Of a stretch of 10,866 bases of DNA, positions 1 to 5,347 are shown one piece after another (positions within the stretch are counted from its first letter, which is position 1; each line of letters starts with the position of its first letter). The position numbers and the translations under genes are program-made. Origin of the DNA: CAZAOY01 sp964486925 (GTDB lineage Bacteria > Bacillota > Clostridia > Oscillospirales > Ruminococcaceae); assembly GCA_964486925.1 (NCBI GenBank), contig CAZAOY010000072.1:1-10866 (forward strand), in the 5' to 3' direction. The notes beneath the pieces are model-generated. The model did no database searches, was not told where the DNA came from, and worked only from the letters and a program-made list of their open reading frames with translations.

Positions 1-226
1 TGAAGATATGATTAAAAAAGCTATCTCTTTAGGTGTTGCTAAGATTAACGTTAATACTGAATGTCAGCTTTCTTTCCAAGAAGCTACAAGAAAATACATA
101 GAAGCAGGTAAGGATCTAGAAGGAAAAGGATTCGACCCTAGAAAGCTTCTAAACCCTGGTTTTGAAGCAATTAAAGCTACTGTAAAGGAAAAGATGGAAC
201 TATTTGGTTCTGTAAACAAAGCTTAA
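1..226 (+). CDS. fba: Class II fructose-1,6-bisphosphate aldolase, C-terminal fragment
   Basis: This is the 3' end of a gene that begins before the window; the reading frame is open from base 2 to the TAA at 224-226. The enzyme is cytoplasmic and zinc-dependent, and splits fructose-1,6-bisphosphate into dihydroxyacetone phosphate and glyceraldehyde-3-phosphate in glycolysis (and the reverse). The visible part carries the family's late active-site segment, GVAKINVNTE, whose Asn lies in the substrate phosphate-binding loop. It also has the typical C-terminal helix region with DPRKLLNPG and a final KEKMELFGS. The sequence fits the shorter class II aldolases of about 280-310 residues common in Firmicutes. 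The metal-binding histidines lie upstream and cannot be checked. An in-frame ATG at base 8 is internal, not a start. The family call is firm. Confidence 0.93.
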   Translation, partial: EDMIKKAISLGVAKINVNTECQLSFQEATRKYIEAGKDLEGKGFDPRKLLNPGFEAIKATVKEKMELFGSVNKA

Positions 227-256
227 GTAATAGCAAAGTTAAATAAAACCATTACT

Positions 257-283
257 ATAGGGTCTGTTTTTACAGACCCCTAT
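257..283 (+). terminator. Hairpin after fba, probable transcript end
   Basis: ATAGGGTCTGT (257-267) pairs with ACAGACCCCTAT (272-283) around a TTTT loop, with one extra C bulged in the right arm. It lies 30 nt after the aldolase stop, where a terminator is expected. No U-tract follows (the next bases are GGTGTGTGG), so it would be a poor intrinsic terminator. It may instead be a 3'-end processing or stability hairpin that lets transcription read on toward ogg. Confidence 0.5.
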
Positions 284-290
284 GGTGTGT

Positions 291-443
291 GGTGATATAG
301 TCAATTAGCTTATAAACTGCTAAGGCTGTTTTAAGGCAAGCAAAGCTTGTCCATGACCAGAGAGTGCAATTGACTATTGACGAGATTTAAGCCATCCGAA
401 GTTAGGGTGGCACGTCTAAAAAATTACCTTTGGTAATTTTTAG
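291..443 (+). ncRNA. Candidate structured leader RNA upstream of ogg, ending in a terminator-like hairpin
   Basis: This 150-nt non-coding stretch is unusually rich in self-complementarity. A 10-bp perfect stem, ATAGTCAATT (297-306) with AATTGACTAT (368-377), encloses a 7-bp hairpin: GGCAAGC (335-341), loop AAA, GCTTGTC (345-351, one G-U pair). A shorter possible hairpin is AGC (307-309) with GCT (319-321). After the closing stem comes GCCATCC (391-397), a 7-nt loop and GGGTGGC (405-411), then the A/U-type hairpin at 416-443. The order folded domain, hairpin, terminator, gene is that of a cis-regulatory leader. AGGGTGGCAC at 404-413 resembles part of a T-box core, but it sits inside a stem, and no specifier arm is recognisable. 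I cannot match it to a known riboswitch class. It could also be a small RNA or a MITE-like inverted repeat. No clear promoter is seen in front of it. Confidence 0.45.
416..443 (+). terminator. Terminator-like A/U hairpin just before ogg
   Basis: CTAAAAAATTACC (416-428) and GGTAATTTTTAG (432-443) form a stem of about 12 bp with one bulged A and a TTT loop. The right arm ends in a run of five T, giving the shape of an intrinsic terminator whose lower stem is A-U. It lies 46 nt before the ogg start codon, so termination here would silence ogg. That is consistent with attenuation controlled by the folded region in front of it. Confidence 0.5.
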
Positions 444-489
444 TTAAATGAGTAAAATCATAAAGAGATATTATCTATTTGAGGTGACT

Positions 490-1317
490 ATGAAGATTAC
501 GGTACATAACAACGATATACAGGTAACTATACCAAACTTTTCACTGGAGGACACACTAATGTGCGGACAGTGCTTTAGGTGGGTGCAGGGTGAGGATGGT
601 AGCTTTAGCGGGGTTGCGTACGGAAGATTTTTACGGGTAGCTCAAATGGATAATACCCTTGTGTTCTATAACACCCCTATTAACGATTTTAACGAGATAT
701 GGGTAGAATACTTTGACCTAAACGGCGATTACGACAGCATGAAAGCCCAGTTTTGCTCCGATGAAACGTTAAACATGGCAACAAAGCAGGTAGGAGGGAT
801 TAGGATACTAAAGCAGGAGCCATGGGAAGCCATCTGCTCATTTATAATCTCACAAAACAACAATATCCCTCGTATTAAGGGGATTATCGATAGGCTTTGT
901 AAAGAGTTTGGACAACCTTTAGAGAATGAGGAGTACACATTTCCGACGGCAGACAGGATAGCGCAGTGTAGCCTAGAGGATCTAGCACCGCTTAGAGCGG
1001 GCTTTAGAGCAAAATACATCCTAGATGCCGCACAGAAAATTAGCAGTAAAGAGGTATCCATCGACACACTATGGCAGGAGGACACCGCTGTAGCACAAAA
1101 AGAGCTAATGAAGATAAAGGGGATAGGCCCTAAGGTTGCGGACTGTGCACTACTGTTTGGGTTTTATAAGCTAGATGCCTTTCCTATCGATGTATGGATT
1201 AAAAAGGTATTAAAAACCTATTATCCGGATGGATTTCCAAATGACTACAAGCAGTATGCAGGGGTAGCACAGCAGTACCTATTTCATTATATCAGAACAC
1301 AGCAGTTATCCTATTAG
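490..1317 (+). CDS. ogg: 8-oxoguanine DNA glycosylase / AP lyase, OGG1 family
   Basis: Bifunctional base-excision repair enzyme that removes 8-oxoguanine opposite C and nicks the abasic site. The 275-aa protein has the OGG1 N-terminal domain (residues 1-105, with CGQCFRW near 25-31) and the HhH-GPD domain. SQNNNI (121-126) matches the OGG1 lesion-recognition loop. The helix-hairpin-helix LMKIKGIGPKVADC (206-219) contains K215, equivalent to the Schiff-base Lys249 of human OGG1. FPIDVW supplies D234, equivalent to Asp268. Position 236 is Trp where human OGG1 has His270. An ATG at 448 is in frame but has no SD; ATG 490 has GAGGTGA at 481-487 and fits the family's N-terminus, so I start there. 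It follows the structured leader and probably shares a transcript with the DUF6062 gene 52 nt downstream. Confidence 0.92.
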   Translation: MKITVHNNDIQVTIPNFSLEDTLMCGQCFRWVQGEDGSFSGVAYGRFLRVAQMDNTLVFYNTPINDFNEIWVEYFDLNGDYDSMKAQFCSDETLNMATKQVGGIRILKQEPWEAICSFIISQNNNIPRIKGIIDRLCKEFGQPLENEEYTFPTADRIAQCSLEDLAPLRAGFRAKYILDAAQKISSKEVSIDTLWQEDTAVAQKELMKIKGIGPKVADCALLFGFYKLDAFPIDVWIKKVLKTYYPDGFPNDYKQYAGVAQQYLFHYIRTQQLSY

Positions 1318-1369
1318 CTTGGTAGTTGTTACCCAGCTAATGATACAAATATAACGTAGGAGATGGATT

Positions 1370-2068
1370 ATGCGGGAGAATATATACACAATACCTATTA
1401 CAGAGGTATTTGAACCACGTGATGGATGCCCCTTTTGCAGATTATATGACATCTTAGAGGAACGTGCAATTGAGTATATTATGGGTGCGGCGATGATGGA
1501 GCCGGATGTACGGCTTATGACTAACAAGCTAGGTTTTTGTCAAAAGCATCTAACCATGATGATCCCTAGAAAGAATAGGTTATCTATAGCTTTGATGCTT
1601 GAGACCCATCTTGATGAGATAATGAATAGATTTATCGATGAGAAGAATTTTGATAAAAAGGGAAGTAAGCTAAAGGAATCGGTATCCGACAGCTGTTTTG
1701 TCTGCAAGGAGGTGGAGGAGGCGGTAGCCACTACCATTAAGAACGCGGTTACAAGATATGCACAAGATCCCGAATTTGCAAAGCTATATCAGGAGCAACC
1801 GGGATTTTGCATAAAGCATTATGAGATGTTATGCAGTGTAGCACACATCCAGATAGGTAAAAAGCTAGCAGTGCCGTTTATTAGGGTTACTACCGATATG
1901 GCTAAAATATATGCACAGGGGATTAGAGATAATGTTCACGAATTTGTTATCTCCTTTGATTACCGTAATTCGGGTAAGCCTATCTCTGAAAAGGCTAGTG
2001 TGAGCGTTGAGGAGGCGGCAAGGTACTGTACCTCGTCATCGTTATTTTTGCCCGATACATCCGTATAG
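1370..2068 (+). CDS. DUF6062 family protein with duplicated Cys module
   Basis: A 232-aa soluble protein that I recognise as DUF6062, a clostridial family of unknown function that is sometimes wrongly labelled an ABC transporter binding protein. No signal peptide or membrane segment is visible. It consists of two similar halves. Each has a CxxC pair (CPFC at 20-23, CFVC at 109-112) followed 30-35 residues later by GFCxKH (GFCQKH at 55-60, GFCIKH at 145-150). Two CxxC...CxxH sets imply two metal sites, zinc or iron-sulfur (inference). The region between the halves (about 85-105) is charged. The start at 1370 is supported by AGGAG at 1358-1362. It lies 52 nt after ogg with no terminator between, so the two are probably one transcription unit. 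No known role links it to DNA repair. Confidence 0.8.
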   Translation: MRENIYTIPITEVFEPRDGCPFCRLYDILEERAIEYIMGAAMMEPDVRLMTNKLGFCQKHLTMMIPRKNRLSIALMLETHLDEIMNRFIDEKNFDKKGSKLKESVSDSCFVCKEVEEAVATTIKNAVTRYAQDPEFAKLYQEQPGFCIKHYEMLCSVAHIQIGKKLAVPFIRVTTDMAKIYAQGIRDNVHEFVISFDYRNSGKPISEKASVSVEEAARYCTSSSLFLPDTSV

Positions 2069-2093
2069 CAAGGCCGTACCGCTAAGACGATAT

Positions 2094-2121
2094 GCAGATC
2101 ATTAGAGCTATACTAATCTGC
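2094..2121 (+). terminator. Weak inverted repeat after the DUF6062 gene
   Basis: GCAG (2094-2097) and ATTAG (2101-2105) pair with CTAAT (2113-2117) and CTGC (2118-2121), with a three-base bulge on the left arm and a 7-nt loop. It lies 26 nt after the stop. Only a modest T-run (ATTTTA, about 10 nt later) follows. It is a possible weak terminator between the ogg operon and the topoisomerase promoter. Confidence 0.3.
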
Positions 2122-2148
2122 AATACTGCATTTTAGTAAAGTATTAAT

Positions 2149-2178
2149 TTGACATTTTTTATTCGGATTTATTATAAA
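2149..2178 (+). promoter_or_regulatory. Sigma-A-type promoter for the topoisomerase gene
   Basis: A perfect -35 TTGACA (2149-2154) is followed after 18 nt by TATAAA (2173-2178); reading the -10 as TTATAA gives 17 nt. Transcription would start near 2185, leaving an 80-nt 5' leader before the TTG start at 2265. This suggests the topoisomerase gene is expressed independently of ogg. Confidence 0.75.
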
Positions 2179-2264
2179 GTGTATATTAGGTTTAATTAAG
2201 TGAATAAGGAATCGATAAAATCAAATAGCTATAGGATAAACAATACCGAGAGGAATGAATATAT

Positions 2265-4586
2265 TTGGCAAGAAAACAAAGAGAACAGGTAAAAAAAGGT
2301 AAATCAACCGCCTATATTGCAAAGGCGGGAGCGGTTATCTCACAGCCTATTACACAGACGCTAGAGAAGAACTATATGCCCTATGCAATGAGCATTATTG
2401 TATCCCGCGCATTGCCCGAGATAGACGGATTTAAACCCTCTCACCGAAAGCTTCTTTATACAATGTACAAGATGGGATTACTAGGTAGCACTAGAACTAA
2501 GTCTGCTAACATAATCGGGGAAACGATGAAGCTTAACCCTCATGGTGAGGGGGCTATCTATGAAACTATGGTGCGTATGGCACGGGGGAATGAAACGTTA
2601 CTACATGCCTATGTGGACAGTAAGGGTAACTTTGGTAAATGCTATTCACGGGATATGGCGTACGCCGCCTCCCGTTATACCGAGGCAAAGCTTGATAAGA
2701 TCTGCAACGAATTTTTTCGGGATATCGATAAAGATACCGTTGACATGGTTCCAAACTACGATAACACAACTACCGAGCCTTGTTTGTTTCCCGCAACCTT
2801 TCCGTCGGTGCTTGTAAATTCCAGTGTGGGGATTGCGGTTTCGATGGCTAGTAATATCTGTTCCTTTAACCTAAAAGAGGTATGTGCTACTACCATTGAG
2901 CTAATGAAGAACCCCGACCATAAGATTAGCACTACCCTTCTAGGGCCTGACTTTTCGGGCGGGGGATACATCCTTCAGGACAAAAATGCGTTAAAGCAGG
3001 TCATAAACACAGGTAGGGGATCATTTGTAATCCGCTCAAAATGGCAGTATGATAAGGATAACAACTGTATCGACGTTTTGCAGATTCCGCCTACCACTAC
3101 AGTAGAAGCGATAATCGACAAGATTGTGGACAATGTAAAGCAGGGTAAGATTAAAGAGATATCCGATGTACGTGATGAAACTGACCTAAACGGACTAAAG
3201 CTTACCATCGACCTAAAACGAGGAACCGACCCAGATAAGCTAATGAACCGCCTATTTAAGATGACCCCGCTACAGGATAACTTTGCCTGTAACTTTAACA
3301 TTCTAATAGCAGGATACCCTAGGGTTATGGGGGTTAGGGAGATTCTAACCGAATGGATTGCATTTAGGGTAGAGTGTGTAAAACGCCGTGTTAGCTTTGA
3401 CCTTAAAAAGAAGAGGGATAAGCTTCATCTGCTACAGGGGTTGTCTAAGGTACTTCTAGATATCGATAAGGCAATTAAGATTGTTCGTGAAACCACAGAG
3501 GATAGCGAGGTTGTACCAAATCTAATGATTGGGTTTGGTATCGATGAGATACAGGCGGAATATGTGGCGGAGATTAAGCTACGTCATCTAAACCGTGAGT
3601 ATATCCTAAAACGGCTAGAGGAGATTGAAGGATTAAGGGCGGATATCCTTGATATGGAGAAAACCCTAGCTGATAAAAAGCGGGTTATGGCAATTATTGA
3701 AGGTGAGCTTAACCGTGTTATTAAGGAATACTCTATGCCGAGAAAGACTATGTTTTTGTATGACCATGACACAAAGGATCAGGATATGGAGGATGAGATT
3801 CCAGACTATCCTGTAAATATATTCCTAACCAAAGAGGGGTACTTTAAAAAGATAACCCCGCTATCCCTACGTATGGGAGGGGAGCAGAAGCTGAAGGATA
3901 CCGACAGTATCAGCTACCATGGGGAGCATACTAACAATGTATCTTTGCTATTCTTCACCGATAAAGCGCAGGTGTACAAGGCTCGTGCCGCCGACTTTGA
4001 TGATACAAAGGCTAGCATGTTAGGGGATTATATCCCTGCTAAGCTAGGGTTTGATGGTGACGAGAATGTGATATCTCTAGTAGTAACCAAGGACTACAGC
4101 GGGCATGTGTTGTTCTTTTATGAGAATGGAAAGGTGTCTAAGATACCGCTATCTTCATATGAAACCAAAACTAACAGAAAGAAGCTTGCAAACGCTTACT
4201 GCGACCGCTATCCGCTTCGCACAGTAATGTTTTATCCGGGTATTACTGTAACGACCGAACCAGCCGATGATAACACAAGCGGTAATACATCAGAGGATAA
4301 ACAAACATTAGCTACGACGGTTATACCCGAATATATTATGGTATCCTCTGACGGCAGACGACTACTCTTTAACCCAGACAAGATAAATGAAAAGGCTACC
4401 CGCGACAGTCAAGGGGTAGCAGTTATGAGCCTTAAAAAGGGCAAGGTATTAACCGAGGTTAAAGAGTATAACGAAGGGGTATTTGATAAACCTGACCGCT
4501 ATCGTCCAAAGAATCTACCGGGTGCGGGTATGCAACTTACCGAGAAGGACTACGGAACCCAGATAACCTTTGAGGAACAGTCATAA
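2265..4586 (+). CDS. parC: DNA topoisomerase IV subunit A (ParC/GyrA family)
   Basis: The breakage-reunion subunit of a type IIA topoisomerase, which cuts and rejoins duplex DNA while a ParE/GyrB partner hydrolyses ATP. In the 773-aa product the winged-helix/tower core runs from about residue 30 to 490. The catalytic pair R137-Y138 lies in AASRYTEAKL, which matches AAMRYTEARL of GyrA. An Arg/Lys-rich tower and coiled coil follow (about 375-480), then degenerate beta-pinwheel blades (about 510-750). I see no GyrA box (QRRGGRG-like), which favours a topo IV-type enzyme. The quinolone region reads NPHGEGAIYE (91-100), with Gly and Glu where E. coli GyrA has Ser83 and Asp87. The start is TTG: an in-frame stop at 2256 excludes anything longer, and GAGAGGA (2248-2254) is well placed. 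It has its own promoter. No ParE gene is adjacent. ParC versus a GyrA-like paralogue is not fully settled. Confidence 0.88.
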   Translation: MARKQREQVKKGKSTAYIAKAGAVISQPITQTLEKNYMPYAMSIIVSRALPEIDGFKPSHRKLLYTMYKMGLLGSTRTKSANIIGETMKLNPHGEGAIYETMVRMARGNETLLHAYVDSKGNFGKCYSRDMAYAASRYTEAKLDKICNEFFRDIDKDTVDMVPNYDNTTTEPCLFPATFPSVLVNSSVGIAVSMASNICSFNLKEVCATTIELMKNPDHKISTTLLGPDFSGGGYILQDKNALKQVINTGRGSFVIRSKWQYDKDNNCIDVLQIPPTTTVEAIIDKIVDNVKQGKIKEISDVRDETDLNGLKLTIDLKRGTDPDKLMNRLFKMTPLQDNFACNFNILIAGYPRVMGVREILTEWIAFRVECVKRRVSFDLKKKRDKLHLLQGLSKVLLDIDKAIKIVRETTEDSEVVPNLMIGFGIDEIQAEYVAEIKLRHLNREYILKRLEEIEGLRADILDMEKTLADKKRVMAIIEGELNRVIKEYSMPRKTMFLYDHDTKDQDMEDEIPDYPVNIFLTKEGYFKKITPLSLRMGGEQKLKDTDSISYHGEHTNNVSLLFFTDKAQVYKARAADFDDTKASMLGDYIPAKLGFDGDENVISLVVTKDYSGHVLFFYENGKVSKIPLSSYETKTNRKKLANAYCDRYPLRTVMFYPGITVTTEPADDNTSGNTSEDKQTLATTVIPEYIMVSSDGRRLLFNPDKINEKATRDSQGVAVMSLKKGKVLTEVKEYNEGVFDKPDRYRPKNLPGAGMQLTEKDYGTQITFEEQS

Positions 4587-4600
4587 TACTAACCCAAATG

Positions 4601-4646
4601 TAAAAGCTGGTACAAACCCAAAACCATGGGATTGTACCAGCTTTTA
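4601..4646. terminator. Bidirectional intrinsic terminator between convergent genes
   Basis: A perfect 15-bp stem, TAAAAGCTGGTACAA (4601-4615) with TTGTACCAGCTTTTA (4632-4646), is extended after one A-A mismatch by CCCA/TGGG (4617-4620 with 4627-4630) and capped by a 6-nt loop. Each strand ends the stem in CTTTTA, so it can serve both the topoisomerase gene (+) and the TIGR03936 gene (-). The whole intergenic gap is only 74 nt. Confidence 0.85.
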
Positions 4647-4660
4647 ACTCATCTAAAAAA

Positions 4661-5347
4661 CTATTCAAATAAAGTACCCTTATCGGTGTAGACCTCTTTG
4701 CGCATAACAGTGGTAAATCTTTCGTTATCGTTTAAATCACCTTTAATATATGCAGTAAATCCGTCGGATAACAGCGATGGGTTTACTGTTTTTTGTGTAC
4801 CTGCCGCTGTGATTAGCTTAATAAAGATCCCGCCTGTAATAGGTTCTACCGACACAAGGCGGCAGTCGGGTTTGATGTCAACGTCCTTGTTACCCTTTTT
4901 AGTCTTTTTGGATACCATAATACTCTCGCCGTTGTAGTATTCGTTAAATAGGTTACAAAGTTCCTGCGGTGAGTGGGATTTGTCTAGGTAGTGGATATGG
5001 TATAACGCTGATGTAATAGCGGTGGGCTTGTCCTTTTGTACTGCTACACGTAGTACCGGCATATCGGCGGGGAATACAGAATCTATTATACGGCATACCT
5101 CGTTAAGGTCTGCGTTGTCGTCGAGTAGGCGGATATCCATAGCTTCGTACTCACTCTCATAACCTAGAGAAAGGGGTAGTGCAAAGGATACATAGAGGTG
5201 AGGGTTAAACCCTTCGGTATACCATAGCTTTAAGCCATGCTCCTTATCTGCACGCTTTAGCGCACGTTGCGCCATACGGGTTACATCCAGTGCCGAGATA
5301 TACTTAGCACGACCTAGCTTTTTATAAAATACTCTTGCATTAATCAA
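4661..5347 (-). CDS. TIGR03936/DUF2344 radical-SAM-associated protein
   Basis: A small protein of about 228 aa from the family that always accompanies, or is fused to the C-terminus of, TIGR03960 radical-SAM proteins. The N-terminal signature is visible as FYKKLGRAKYISALDVTRMAQRAL, split here as FYKKLGRAKY then ISALDVTRMAQ, followed by GFNPH and LPLSLGYESE. The biochemical role is not known to me; the partner gene lies directly upstream. Start choice: a GTG at 5356 would extend the frame by three codons, but that GTG is the end of AGGGGGTG (5361-5354), one base from a perfect AGGAGGTG ribosome site. TTG at 5347, 6 nt beyond it, also places the N-terminus where the family begins. The gene overlaps the upstream stop by 8 nt, so translation is probably coupled. 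It is the last gene before the shared terminator. Confidence 0.85.
   Translation of the reverse strand: MINARVFYKKLGRAKYISALDVTRMAQRALKRADKEHGLKLWYTEGFNPHLYVSFALPLSLGYESEYEAMDIRLLDDNADLNEVCRIIDSVFPADMPVLRVAVQKDKPTAITSALYHIHYLDKSHSPQELCNLFNEYYNGESIMVSKKTKKGNKDVDIKPDCRLVSVEPITGGIFIKLITAAGTQKTVNPSLLSDGFTAYIKGDLNDNERFTTVMRKEVYTDKGTLFE

Noticed and set aside
251..260. ATTACTATAG occurs at 251-260 and again at 8391-8400
   Set aside because: A single 10-mer shared in an A+T-rich 10.9-kb window is expected by chance, and the flanks differ.
404..414. AGGGTGGCACG resembles the T-box antiterminator core
   Set aside because: GGGTGGC is fully paired with GCCATCC (391-397), the following bases are not ACCGCG, no specifier-containing stem I is seen, and the downstream gene is not an amino-acid or tRNA-synthetase gene.
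448..489. Longer N-terminus for ogg from ATG 448
   Set aside because: There is no SD before 448, it begins right after the terminator-like hairpin, and the extra 14 residues do not fit the family; ATG 490 has GAGGTGA at a good distance.
729..1085. Minus-strand 118-aa open frame inside ogg
   Set aside because: Low-complexity shadow of a conserved gene on the other strand, with no family resemblance.
2255..2302. Short 15-codon frame MNIFGKKTKRTGKKR beginning at ATG 2255, overlapping the topoisomerase start
   Set aside because: Its ATG lies against the SD with no spacing, and it is in another frame from the clearly conserved ParC protein. It is most likely chance.
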